From Albidovulum litorale (GTDB lineage Bacteria > Pseudomonadota > Alphaproteobacteria > Rhodobacterales > Rhodobacteraceae), in assembly GCF_025751495.1 (NCBI RefSeq), contig NZ_JAOWKZ010000004.1:310001-374000 (forward strand): a DNA stretch of 64,000 bases. The letters are read 5' to 3'. A model generated the notes under the pieces. It was not told the origin of the DNA and ran no database searches. It was given only the letters and a program-made list of their open reading frames with translations. Position 1 is the first letter of the stretch. Each line of letters starts with the position of its first letter. This document shows, piece by piece, positions 43,556 to 53,134 of this stretch. The position numbers were made by a program, and so were the translations under genes.

Positions 43556-44992
43556 ATGGCACAGAATCGTATGCTGCAATTCGTGACCGTCCCGAAGGCG
43601 ATGCCGGACAAGCGTGACGCCAATGTGCGGGCGCAGGATTTCCACGAGATTTACCGCGAGTTCGCCGACGCCAAGGCCGCCGAACAGGCGGGCCGGTGCA
43701 GCCAGTGCGGCGTGCCCTACTGCCAGACCCATTGCCCGCTTCACAACAACATCCCCGACTGGCTGCGCCTGACCGCCGAGGGCCGCTTGCAGGAGGCTTA
43801 TGAGCTGAGCCAGGCCACCAATACCTTCCCCGAGATCTGCGGCCGCATCTGCCCGCAGGACCGGCTGTGCGAAGGCAATTGCGTGATCGAGCAGTCGGGC
43901 CACGGCACCGTCACTATCGGCGCGATCGAGAAGTACATCACCGACACCGCCTGGGACATGGGCTGGGTCAAGCCGGTGAAACCGCGCGAGGAGCGGGCCG
44001 AAAGCGTCGCGATCATCGGCGCCGGGCCGGGCGGCCTTGCCGCCGCCGACGCGCTGCGCCGTCAGGGCGTGCAGGTCACGGTCTATGACCGTTACGACCG
44101 CGCGGGCGGCCTGCTGACCTACGGCATCCCCGGCTTCAAGCTGGAAAAGGACGTGGTGATGAACCGGATCGCCCAGCTGGAGCAGGGCGGCGTGCAGTTC
44201 CAGCTGAACTGCAATGTGGGCGAGGACATCGCCTTTGACGCCATCCGCGGCAAGCATGATGCGGTGATCATCGCCACCGGCGTCTATAAAAGCCGCGATC
44301 TGGGCGGGCCGAATGCCGAGGCCGAGGGCATCGTGCGCGCCATCGACTACCTGACCGCCTCGAACCGCAAGTCCTTCGGCGACGAGGTGCCGGAGTTTGA
44401 CTCTGGTGAGCTGGATGCCAAGGGCAAGCGCGTCGTTGTCATCGGCGGCGGCGATACCGCGATGGACTGTGTGCGCACCGCGATCCGGCAGGGCGCGCAA
44501 TCCGTGAAATGCCTTTATCGCCGCGACCGGGCCAACATGCCGGGATCGCAGCGCGAGGTCGCGAATGCCGAGGAAGAGGGCGTCGAATTCGTCTGGCTGA
44601 CCGCGCCCAAGGGCTTTACCGCAGGCGACGCGGTCGAGGGGGTGCTGGTCGAGCGCATGCGCCTTGGCGCGCCCGATGCGACGGGCCGTCAGGCGCCGGA
44701 GGTGATCGAGGGCGCGGATTATATCGAAGAGGCCGATCTGGTGATCAAGGCGTTGGGCTTTGAACCCGAGGACCTGCCGCAGCTTTGGGGCACCGAGGGA
44801 CTGGAAGTGACCCGCTGGGGTACGATCAAGGCCAATTTCGGCACCCATGCGACCAGCCTGCCGGGCGTCTATGCGGTGGGCGATATCGTGCGGGGCGCGA
44901 GCCTTGTCGTCTGGGCGATCCGCGACGGGCGCGAGGCGGCGGAGAGCGTGCTGGGATATCTGAACGAGGTACAGGCCGTGGCGGCGGAGTAA
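43556..44992 (+). CDS. gltD: Glutamate synthase small (beta) subunit GltD
   Basis: GltD transfers electrons from NADPH to the large subunit for making two glutamates from glutamine and 2-oxoglutarate. The 478-residue protein has N-terminal Fe-S cysteines (GRCSQCGVPYCQTHCPLHNN, then CGRICPQDRLCEGNC), an FAD site (VAIIGAGPGGLAAADAL) and an NADPH site (VVVIGGGDTAMDC). It lies upstream of gltB with two genes between them, an inverted order relative to the enteric gltBD operon. Confidence 0.95.
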   Translation: MAQNRMLQFVTVPKAMPDKRDANVRAQDFHEIYREFADAKAAEQAGRCSQCGVPYCQTHCPLHNNIPDWLRLTAEGRLQEAYELSQATNTFPEICGRICPQDRLCEGNCVIEQSGHGTVTIGAIEKYITDTAWDMGWVKPVKPREERAESVAIIGAGPGGLAAADALRRQGVQVTVYDRYDRAGGLLTYGIPGFKLEKDVVMNRIAQLEQGGVQFQLNCNVGEDIAFDAIRGKHDAVIIATGVYKSRDLGGPNAEAEGIVRAIDYLTASNRKSFGDEVPEFDSGELDAKGKRVVVIGGGDTAMDCVRTAIRQGAQSVKCLYRRDRANMPGSQREVANAEEEGVEFVWLTAPKGFTAGDAVEGVLVERMRLGAPDATGRQAPEVIEGADYIEEADLVIKALGFEPEDLPQLWGTEGLEVTRWGTIKANFGTHATSLPGVYAVGDIVRGASLVVWAIRDGREAAESVLGYLNEVQAVAAE

Positions 44993-45116
44993 GCGGCCTG
45001 TCGGCGGGACGTCGGCAACCTGTCGGCAAAACGTATGGCAACCGGTGCGGTAACGGCGTGGCAAGCACTATGAATGGGTCAGGGGACCTGACCCGGAGAA
45101 TGAAGGAAGTCTGAAC

Positions 45117-45833
45117 GTGGCACATCCCGGCGGAATCCTCGGCCTTGGCGCTCTGGCGCTCATCTTCACACTGCCCGCGCATGCCGGCGGCAAGTTCGCT
45201 GCACCGGCAGGCTGCGAAGTCTATGCGACGGTGCAGATGCGCGAATGTCAGGTCTCGCAGCACTACCGCTGCGCACATGACGCGCCCGGCGATCAGTGGG
45301 CGACCTATCTTGATGGCGAGGGGCCCTATTATTCCAGCCGCATCGATGCCGAGACGCGCTGGCTGGAGAGCTATGATCTTTATAGTGGCGAGACCGACCG
45401 GCTCATGTCCGAGGTCGATCCGGCCTCCTTCACCACGCTGATCACGACGGGCCGTGACGATTACGATTTCACCACCGAAAGCAATTCCGGCAACGTGGTG
45501 CGCTATTCTGGCCATGACCGGCTGACGGGCGAAAAGGTGGTGATCGACGGGGTCACGCTGGAACGCACCAAGTTCGACCTGACCGCGCGGAACGCGGCGG
45601 GCGAGGTGCTGTGGACCCGCAAGGGCCAGCAGTTGATCCACCGCGACTGGCGCATCTTCTTCGCCGACCGGGAGACGTTCGAGAATACCGCCGGCGAAAG
45701 CAGCGAGTCGGTCAGCACGCCGGTGGTTTTCGCATTGCCGGGTGAGAAGGGCTTTCTGTCCGCCGATCCGCAATATGACTGCAACATGACGATGACTGAA
45801 GCGGTCCTGCCCGGTGAAGGGATCAGGCCATGA
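45117..45833 (+). CDS. Secreted protein of unknown function in the glt cluster
   Basis: A 238-residue protein starting at GTG 45117. A signal peptide (ILGLGALALIFTLPAHA) predicts export to the periplasm. The mature part is rich in Asp, Glu and Tyr, with cysteines spaced as CEVYATVQMREC and a further pair (YRCAHD, QYDCNM) that may form disulfides. I do not recognise the family. It overlaps the next gene by 4 bases and sits between gltD and gltB, so it is expressed with glutamate synthase, though a periplasmic role there is not obvious. Confidence 0.75.
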   Translation: MAHPGGILGLGALALIFTLPAHAGGKFAAPAGCEVYATVQMRECQVSQHYRCAHDAPGDQWATYLDGEGPYYSSRIDAETRWLESYDLYSGETDRLMSEVDPASFTTLITTGRDDYDFTTESNSGNVVRYSGHDRLTGEKVVIDGVTLERTKFDLTARNAAGEVLWTRKGQQLIHRDWRIFFADRETFENTAGESSESVSTPVVFALPGEKGFLSADPQYDCNMTMTEAVLPGEGIRP

Positions 45834-46264
45834 CCGGGGCATTGAATGGCCAGTGCATGTGCGGCGCGGTGACGGTCACGATGGTGCCCGCCAAGCCCGA
45901 GATCCATGCCTGCCATTGTTCGATGTGCCGCCGCTGGACCGGCAGCGCCTTTCTTGAGATCGACGCTGCGCCCGGCACGCTGAAGGCCGACGGGCCGGTG
46001 GGGTCTTTCAAGTCGTCGGACTGGGCGGAGCGGGCAAGCTGCGGCACGTGTGGATCGCCGCTCTGGTACCGGCTGACCGATCCGAAGGTGGATTTCCATG
46101 CGGTGTCGGCGGGGCTCTTTGAGGATACGGGCTTTGCGCTCACCAAGGAAATCTACATCGACCGCAAGCCTTCGGGCTTTGCCTATGCGGGCGATCATCT
46201 GCGGATGACGGAACAGGAATTTCTCGCCTCGATCGGGGTGAATGCAGAAGGAGACAACCAATGA
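45830..46264 (+). CDS. GFA/CENP-V family zinc protein
   Basis: A 144-residue protein of the family named after glutathione-dependent formaldehyde-activating enzyme. The zinc ligands are visible as GQCMCGAVTV near the N-terminus, HACHCSMCRRWTG and CGTCGSPLWYR. The family name is historical and most members have no proven enzyme activity. It overlaps the genes on both sides by 4 bases (ATGA), so it is tightly coupled to gltB. Confidence 0.88.
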   Translation: MTGALNGQCMCGAVTVTMVPAKPEIHACHCSMCRRWTGSAFLEIDAAPGTLKADGPVGSFKSSDWAERASCGTCGSPLWYRLTDPKVDFHAVSAGLFEDTGFALTKEIYIDRKPSGFAYAGDHLRMTEQEFLASIGVNAEGDNQ

Positions 46265-49200
46265 CGCGGTTTGGGTCGGACTGGGTGGCGGCTGAGGAAG
46301 CCAAGCGTCAGTGGATGGATGAGAACTCGCTTTACCGCGAGACGGATGAGCATTCGTCCTGCGGCGTGGGTCTGGTCGTGTCGATCAACGGCAAGGCCAG
46401 CCGCAAGGTTGTGGAAAACGGCATTGATGCGCTGAAAGCCGTCTGGCACCGGGGCGCCGTCGATGCCGATGGCAAAACCGGAGACGGCGCGGGCATTCAT
46501 GTGCAAATCCCGGTCAAGTTCTTCTACGATCAGGTCCGCCGCACGGGTCACGAGCCGGATTTCGGCAAGCTGATCGCGGTGGGCCAGATCTTCCTGCCGC
46601 GCACCGATTTCGGGGCGCAGGAGCGGTGCCGGACCATCGTGGAGACGGAAGTGCTGCGCATGGGCCATTACATCTATGGCTGGCGCCATGTGCCGGTGAA
46701 CACCGAGGTTCTGGGCGAGAAGGCCAATGCGACGCGGCCCGAGATCGAGCAGATCCTGATCCGCTGTGAAAAAGACATCAGCCGCGAGCAGTTCGAGCGT
46801 GAGCTTTACATCATCCGCCGCCGGATCGAGAAGGCGGCCCTGGCCGCGCAGATCGGTGGGCTTTACCTTTGCTCGCTTTCCTGTCGGTCGATCATCTACA
46901 AGGGCATGATGCTGGCCGAGCAGGTGGCCGATTTCTATCCCGACCTGATGGACGAACGGTTCGAGAGCGCCTTTGCCATCTATCACCAGCGCTATTCCAC
47001 GAACACCTTCCCGCAATGGGCGCTGGCGCAGCCCTTCCGCATGTTGGCCCATAACGGCGAGATCAACACGCTGAAGGGCAACGTCAACTGGATGAAGAGC
47101 CATGAGATCCGCATGGCCTCTTCCGCCTTCGGCGAGGCGGCCGAGGATATCAAGCCGATCATTCCGGGCGGCAGCTCGGATTCCGGGGCGCTGGACGCGG
47201 TCTTTGAGGTTCTGGTGCGCGCGGGCCGTTCCGCGCCGATGGCCAAGACGATGCTGGTGCCCGAGGCGTGGTCGAAATCCACCATCGAACTGCCGAAGCC
47301 CTGGGTCGACATGTATTCCTATTGCAACGCGGTGATGGAGCCCTGGGACGGGCCCGCTGCGCTTGCCATGACCGATGGCCGCTGGGTCTGCGGCGGGCTG
47401 GACCGGAACGGGCTGCGCCCGATGCGCTACGTGCTGACGGGCGACGGGCTGCTGATCGCGGGGTCCGAGGCGGGTATGGTGCCGGTCGATGAGATGATGG
47501 TGCGCGAGAAGGGCGCGCTCGGCCCCGGCCAGATGATCGCGGTCGATATGGAAGAGGGCAAGCTCTACCATGACCGGGCGATCAAGGACCGGCTGGCGGG
47601 CTCGCAGCCCTTCGGCGACTGGATCAACAAGGTCGTGGACCTCAATGCGCTGATGCGCGATGTGCCGGAAAAGCATGTCTTCGAGGGCGCCGATCTGCGC
47701 AAGCGCCAGATCGCGGCGGGTTATTCGCTGGAAGAGATCGAGCAGGTTCTGGCGCCGATGGCCGAGGATGGCAAGGAAATGGTCGCCTCCATGGGGGACG
47801 ATACGCCTGCCGCGGTTCTGTCGAAGCAGTACCGGCCGCTGTCGCACTTCTTCCGCCAGAACTTCAGCCAGGTCACGAACCCGCCCATCGACTCGCTTCG
47901 CGAGGCGCGGGTGATGAGCCTCAAGACCCGGTTCGGGAACCTCAAGAACGTGCTGGACGAGGATTCAAGCCAGACCGAAATCCTCGTGCTGGAAAGCCCG
48001 TTCATCGCCAATGCCGAGTTCGACGAGATGGTGCGCCAGTTCGGTGACAACGTCGCGGTGATCGACTGCACCTTCCCGGCCGGTCATGAACAGGACGTGT
48101 TGCGGCAGGGGCTGGAGCGGATCCGGGCCGAAGCCGAGGATGCGGTGCGCTCGGGGGCGGGCCATATCGTGCTGACCGACCAGCATCAGGGCGAAGGCAA
48201 GGTGGCAATGCCGATGATCCTTGCGACGAGCGCCGTGCATAGCTGGTTGACGCGCAAGGGGTTGCGCACCTTCTGCTCGCTCAATGTGCGGGCGGCGGAA
48301 TGCATCGACCCGCATTATTTCGCGGTGCTGATCGGTTGTGGGGCGACCACGGTCAACGCCTACCTCGCGCAGGACACCATCGCCGACCGCATCCGGCGCG
48401 GGCTGATCGAGGGGTCGCTGATCGACGCGATGCGTCGCTACCGCGATGCCATCGACGCGGGCCTGCTGAAGATCATGTCGAAAATGGGGATTTCGGTGAT
48501 CTCCTCCTATCGCGGCGGTCTGAACTTTGAGGCCGTGGGGCTCTCGCGCGCGATGGTCGCCGAGTACTTCCCGGGCATGCACAGCCGCATTTCGGGCATC
48601 GGTACCTCGGGCATCCAGCACAAGATGGCGGAGGTCCATGCCAAGGGCTGGAAGGGCGGCACCGACGTTCTGCCCATCGGCGGTTTCTACAAGGCGCGGC
48701 GCACGGGCGAAAAGCACGCCTGGGAAGCGCAGACGATGCATCTTCTGCAATCGGCCTGCGACCGCGCGTCCTATGACCTCTGGAAGCAGTATTCGGCGAC
48801 GATGCGGGCGAACCCGCCGATCCATCTGCGCGACCTTCTGGACATCAAGCCTTTGGGCCGTCCGGTGCCGATTGAAGAGGTGGAAAGCATCACCTCGATC
48901 CGCAAGCGCTTCGTGACGCCGGGCATGTCATTGGGGGCACTCAGCCCCGAGGCGCACAAGACGCTGAACGTGGCGATGAACCGGATCGGCGCGAAATCCG
49001 ACAGCGGCGAGGGCGGCGAGGACCCGGCGCATTTCCTGCCGGAACCGAACGGCGACAACCCGTCGGCCAAGATCAAGCAGGTGGCCTCGGGTCGCTTCGG
49101 CGTGACGGCGGAGTACCTCAACGCCTGCGAGGAGCTGGAGATCAAGGTCGCGCAGGGCGCCAAGCCCGGCGAGGGCGGGCAGTTGCCCGGCATGAAGGTG

Positions 49201-50799
49201 ACTAAGCTGATCGCGCGGCTCAGGCATTCGACGCCCGGCGTGACGCTGATTTCGCCGCCGCCGCATCACGATATCTATTCGATCGAGGATCTGGCGCAGC
49301 TGATCTACGATCTCAAACAGATCAACCCGCGCGCCAAGGTGACGGTGAAACTGGTGGCGTCCTCGGGCGTCGGCACGATTGCGGCGGGCGTGGCCAAGGC
49401 CAAGGCCGATGTGATCCTGATTTCGGGCCATAATGGCGGCACGGGGGCGTCCCCGGCGACCAGCATCAAATATGCCGGCCTGCCGTGGGAGATGGGCCTG
49501 ACCGAGGCGCATCAGGTTCTGGCGATGAACAAGCTGCGCGAGCGGATCACGCTGAGGACCGATGGCGGTTTGCGGACCGGCCGGGACATCGTCATCGCGG
49601 CGATGATGGGGGCCGAGGAATATGGCATCGGCACTGCCGCCCTGATCGCGATGGGCTGCATCATGGTGCGTCAGTGCCAGTCGAACACCTGCCCGGTCGG
49701 CGTCTGCACCCAGAACGAGGAGCTTCGCAAGAAGTTCACCGGATCGGCCGACAAGGTGGTGAACCTCATCACCTTCTACGCGCAGGAAGTGCGGGAAATC
49801 CTTGCCCAGATCGGTGCGCGGTCGCTCGATGAGGTGATCGGGCGGGCTGATCTGCTCAGCCAAGTCAGCCGGGGGTCGGCGCATCTCGATGACCTCGACC
49901 TCAATCCCCTGCTGATCACCGTCGATGGTGCGGACAAGATCGTCTATGACCGGTCGAAGCCGCGCAACGTGGTGCCCGATACGCTGGATGCAGAGATCAT
50001 CCGCGATGGCGCGCGGTTCTTCGAGGAAGGCGAGAAGATGCAGCTTTCCTATGCGGTACGGAATACGCACCGCACCATCGGCACGCGGGCCTCTTCGCTG
50101 ATCGTGAAGAATTTCGGGATGCGCAACGCGCTGCAACCCGATCACCTGACGGTCAAGCTGACAGGAAGTGCCGGTCAGTCGCTGGGCGCTTTCGCGGCAC
50201 CGGGGATCAAGCTGGAAGTGTCGGGCGACGCCAACGACTATGTCGGCAAGGGCCTTTCCGGCGGTCTGATCGTCGTGCGCCCGCCGATGGTGTCGCCGCT
50301 GGAGGCGTCGGAGAATACGATCATCGGCAATACCGTGCTTTACGGCGCGACCGACGGCTATCTCTTTGCCGCAGGCCGCGCGGGCGAACGCTTTGCCGTC
50401 AGGAACTCGGGCGCGAAGGTGGTGATCGAGGGCTGCGGCTCGAACGGCTGCGAATACATGACGGGCGGCGTCGCCGTCATCCTCGGCCGGATCGGTGCGA
50501 ACTTCGGCGCGGGCATGACCGGCGGCATGGCCTATGTCTATGACCCCGATGGCACGGCCGAGGAGATGATGAACCTCGAAACCCTTGTCACCTGTGCGGT
50601 CACCCATCCGCACTGGGAGGCCGAGCTAAAGGGGCTGATCGAACGGCACGCGGCAGAGACCGCCAGCCGCAAGGCGGCGGGCATCCTGCAGCATTGGGCC
50701 AGTGAACGGGCGAATTTCATTCAAGTGTGCCCGAAGGAAATGCTGCCACATATCGCGTATCCGCTGAGCACCGATGCCGAGGCGGTTCCGGCGGAATAG
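46261..50799 (+). CDS. gltB: Glutamate synthase large (alpha) subunit GltB
   Basis: GltB is the 1512-residue core of NADPH-glutamate synthase. The N-terminal Ntn-hydrolase glutaminase becomes active when a 33-residue propeptide is removed, exposing Cys34 (HSSCGVGLVV). The central and FMN-binding synthase domains follow (STPGVTLISPPPHHDIYSIE, SGHNGGTGASPATS). The 3Fe-4S site is C-x5-C-x4-C in CIMVRQCQSNTCPVGVC, and the C-terminal GltB-type beta-helix has GCGSNGCEYMTGG. Overlaps the GFA gene by 4 bases. Confidence 0.96.
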   Translation: MTRFGSDWVAAEEAKRQWMDENSLYRETDEHSSCGVGLVVSINGKASRKVVENGIDALKAVWHRGAVDADGKTGDGAGIHVQIPVKFFYDQVRRTGHEPDFGKLIAVGQIFLPRTDFGAQERCRTIVETEVLRMGHYIYGWRHVPVNTEVLGEKANATRPEIEQILIRCEKDISREQFERELYIIRRRIEKAALAAQIGGLYLCSLSCRSIIYKGMMLAEQVADFYPDLMDERFESAFAIYHQRYSTNTFPQWALAQPFRMLAHNGEINTLKGNVNWMKSHEIRMASSAFGEAAEDIKPIIPGGSSDSGALDAVFEVLVRAGRSAPMAKTMLVPEAWSKSTIELPKPWVDMYSYCNAVMEPWDGPAALAMTDGRWVCGGLDRNGLRPMRYVLTGDGLLIAGSEAGMVPVDEMMVREKGALGPGQMIAVDMEEGKLYHDRAIKDRLAGSQPFGDWINKVVDLNALMRDVPEKHVFEGADLRKRQIAAGYSLEEIEQVLAPMAEDGKEMVASMGDDTPAAVLSKQYRPLSHFFRQNFSQVTNPPIDSLREARVMSLKTRFGNLKNVLDEDSSQTEILVLESPFIANAEFDEMVRQFGDNVAVIDCTFPAGHEQDVLRQGLERIRAEAEDAVRSGAGHIVLTDQHQGEGKVAMPMILATSAVHSWLTRKGLRTFCSLNVRAAECIDPHYFAVLIGCGATTVNAYLAQDTIADRIRRGLIEGSLIDAMRRYRDAIDAGLLKIMSKMGISVISSYRGGLNFEAVGLSRAMVAEYFPGMHSRISGIGTSGIQHKMAEVHAKGWKGGTDVLPIGGFYKARRTGEKHAWEAQTMHLLQSACDRASYDLWKQYSATMRANPPIHLRDLLDIKPLGRPVPIEEVESITSIRKRFVTPGMSLGALSPEAHKTLNVAMNRIGAKSDSGEGGEDPAHFLPEPNGDNPSAKIKQVASGRFGVTAEYLNACEELEIKVAQGAKPGEGGQLPGMKVTKLIARLRHSTPGVTLISPPPHHDIYSIEDLAQLIYDLKQINPRAKVTVKLVASSGVGTIAAGVAKAKADVILISGHNGGTGASPATSIKYAGLPWEMGLTEAHQVLAMNKLRERITLRTDGGLRTGRDIVIAAMMGAEEYGIGTAALIAMGCIMVRQCQSNTCPVGVCTQNEELRKKFTGSADKVVNLITFYAQEVREILAQIGARSLDEVIGRADLLSQVSRGSAHLDDLDLNPLLITVDGADKIVYDRSKPRNVVPDTLDAEIIRDGARFFEEGEKMQLSYAVRNTHRTIGTRASSLIVKNFGMRNALQPDHLTVKLTGSAGQSLGAFAAPGIKLEVSGDANDYVGKGLSGGLIVVRPPMVSPLEASENTIIGNTVLYGATDGYLFAAGRAGERFAVRNSGAKVVIEGCGSNGCEYMTGGVAVILGRIGANFGAGMTGGMAYVYDPDGTAEEMMNLETLVTCAVTHPHWEAELKGLIERHAAETASRKAAGILQHWASERANFIQVCPKEMLPHIAYPLSTDAEAVPAE

Positions 50800-50996
50800 G
50801 GCCGAGCGTCATGATAATCGGGACCGGGCATCGGGCCCGGCCCCGTGCCTTTCAGCAGGACCGACCCCGGACGCGGACAACAACGCTCCTGCCCGAAAGT
50901 GGGGCTTTGGCAACACTTTCATGTCTTTCCTTCCGGATATTCCGTTGAGCGCCCTGTACGCTTATCCTCATCGTAGCGACGGTCATGTTCTGAACG

Positions 50997-51950
50997 GTGG
51001 GAAGGGTGGCCACATTCACTTTGACGGCGCAGGATGTGAATGGCGATCCGCTCCAGTCGGGCGGAAACGTCAATATCGTCACCAATGCCTGGACCTCGCT
51101 GACCTTTACCGATGTTGATGGTTTGCTCGGCACGCCGCAGCCGGGCGAGTTTGTCTCGCTTGACGGTGGCACGACGCAGCTGACCTACGAGTTCCTAGGG
51201 TTCGGAAACGTCCGAGGCGATCCCACGCAATTGGCGGGTTTCATCCGCGTCGATCTCGGTGACGGCACCTATCTGACCTATGCCATCGACATGAATGCCG
51301 ATGGGGACGACACGCCGAACCTTCAGAATGGCAATACCACGCTGAAGGTCAGCGATCTTGTGGTGAGCCCGCCGGCACCCTGGCCGGTGCCGCCCTGCTT
51401 CACGCCGGGCACGCTGATCGCGACGCCCGACGGCCCCCGGAAGATAGAGGAGATCGGTGTCGGCGATCTTGTCACGACCATGGATCACGGGGCCCAGCCG
51501 GTGCGGTGGGCCGGGCGGCGGCGGGTAAGCGGCATGGACCGCTTCGCGCCGGTGCGGATCGCGGAAGGGGTGCTTGGCAACCGCCGCGCGCTGCTTGTCT
51601 CGCCGCAGCACCGGATGCTGGTCAGTGGCTGGCTGGCCGAGCTTGTCACCGGCGAGGGCGAGGTGCTGGCGGCGGCCGTGCATCTCGTTGACATGCCGGG
51701 CATCGACCGTCTGCCGATGGCAGAGGTCGACTATCTGCACCTGATGTTCGACAGGCACGAGATCGTTTTCGCAGAGGGCGCGCCCAGCGAAAGTTTCCAT
51801 CCCGGCGACGTGATCCTGGAGAGCGACCGGGCGCTCAGGGAGGAGATCCTGGCGATCTTCCCCGAGCTCGCGACCACTGCAGCGCGGCGCCGTTTGCGCA
51901 CGGCGCGTCCGGTGGTGAAGGCGCGCGAGGCGCGGCTTCTGGTGGCCTGA
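50997..51950 (+). CDS. Hint-domain protein, copy 1
   Basis: A protein of about 317 residues. The N-terminal 130 residues are low in Cys and Lys and rich in Gly, Asp and Thr (beta-type). From Cys134 the Hint (Hedgehog/intein) fold begins: CFTPGTLIATPDG, block B SPQHRMLVSGW and the family tail YLHLMFDRHEIVFAEGAPSE. Hint domains self-cleave or form esters from the N-terminal Cys. The true start is uncertain: GTG 50997, 51006 or 51036, with a stop at 50991. The C-terminus RLRTARPVVKAREARLLVA is shared in pattern with copy 2. No signal peptide. Confidence 0.78.
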   Translation: MGRVATFTLTAQDVNGDPLQSGGNVNIVTNAWTSLTFTDVDGLLGTPQPGEFVSLDGGTTQLTYEFLGFGNVRGDPTQLAGFIRVDLGDGTYLTYAIDMNADGDDTPNLQNGNTTLKVSDLVVSPPAPWPVPPCFTPGTLIATPDGPRKIEEIGVGDLVTTMDHGAQPVRWAGRRRVSGMDRFAPVRIAEGVLGNRRALLVSPQHRMLVSGWLAELVTGEGEVLAAAVHLVDMPGIDRLPMAEVDYLHLMFDRHEIVFAEGAPSESFHPGDVILESDRALREEILAIFPELATTAARRRLRTARPVVKAREARLLVA

Positions 51951-52176
51951 GCTGACGGAACTGTCCTGACCTGAGGGCTGGCCCATGTCCATGGGTCCGG
52001 CCGAGTGTCAAAGTCTCAAACGCGCGGGCCGGGCGGTCTGCCCGTCCGGATGTGTTTCGACGGTCCACAAACTGTCCGATCCCGGCCACATTAACGGCGC
52101 ATTAACAAACCATACCGGATTCGTTCACTATGCACGTCTCCAAACCGGCCGAGAGCGGCCATGCCGACCAACGACA

Positions 52177-53094
52177 ATGCCTACCAACTACACCGACCAG
52201 TTCTATTCGTTCGACCCCGCCAACCCGCCACCCGTAGGGACTGCAGTGTCATTCAGCCAAATGACGCTGACGGATTCGAACGATGACGGCGACCTGGACC
52301 GTTTCAACGGGGACAGCGTCGATGGCGTGGATATCCTGCGTTCCTATCCGGGCGATACGGTTACGATCAACGTACCGGGTGTGGGTAACGTCACCTATAC
52401 CGGCACCACCTTCTACATGCAGGATGGAAGCAGGATATTCACGCCGACCGACGGACAGGTCCTGCAGGACGGGACCTTTGTCTCGTCCACCTGGGTCACC
52501 GTTCAGGGACCGCTGCTGGTCGGCGATCTCGGCCCGCCCTGTTTCACACCCGGAACGCTGATCCGGGTGCCGGATGGTGCCGTGCCTGTCGAAACCCTGA
52601 AGGTTGGAGACAAGGTCGAGACTTTGGATCACGGGCCGCAGACCTTGCGCTGGATCGGGCAGACGGAAGTGGACGGGTCCGGCGAACTGGCCCCGGTGGC
52701 CATCGCGGCAGGGGCGCTCGGCAATGAGCACGATCTTCTGGTCTCGTCCGAGCACCGGATGCTGATCACGGGCTGGGAGGCGGAACTGCATTTCGCCGAG
52801 GAAGAAGTTCTGGTGGCGGCCAAGCATCTGGTCGGGCTGGAGGGTATTACCTATCGTCCCATGACCCGGGTCAAGTATCTGCACCTGCTCTTCGACCGGC
52901 ACGAGATCGTTTTCGCCGAGGGCGCGCCGAGCGAGAGCCTTTACCCCTCAAGCTGGATGATCGCCGGGGATCGCGCCCTACGGGCCGAGATCGAAGCGGT
53001 GTTCCCGGATCTCATGGACAGGCTCGATGGCCCGCCGGTTCCGGCGGCGCGGCGCGTGGTCAGCCGACGTGAGGCGTTTCTGATCGCAGCCTGA
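52177..53094 (+). CDS. Hint-domain protein, copy 2
   Basis: A 305-residue paralogue of the preceding gene. Starting at ATG 52177 the first 120 residues form an acidic, Gly/Thr-rich segment (NDDGDLDRFNGDSVDGVDIL) that could bind calcium. The Hint domain starts at Cys122 (CFTPGTLIRVPDG) with block B SSEHRMLITGW and tail YLHLLFDRHEIVFAEGAPSE. The N-terminal domains of the two copies are not obviously alike, whereas the Hint parts are. The frame is open further upstream to 51985, but an AT-rich promoter-like region (52090-52135) favours the later start. Confidence 0.78.
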   Translation: MPTNYTDQFYSFDPANPPPVGTAVSFSQMTLTDSNDDGDLDRFNGDSVDGVDILRSYPGDTVTINVPGVGNVTYTGTTFYMQDGSRIFTPTDGQVLQDGTFVSSTWVTVQGPLLVGDLGPPCFTPGTLIRVPDGAVPVETLKVGDKVETLDHGPQTLRWIGQTEVDGSGELAPVAIAAGALGNEHDLLVSSEHRMLITGWEAELHFAEEEVLVAAKHLVGLEGITYRPMTRVKYLHLLFDRHEIVFAEGAPSESLYPSSWMIAGDRALRAEIEAVFPDLMDRLDGPPVPAARRVVSRREAFLIAA

Positions 53095-53134
53095 GGCTTG
53101 ACCCGGAGGGGCGGGGCGTGGTTCATCTCGGCCA

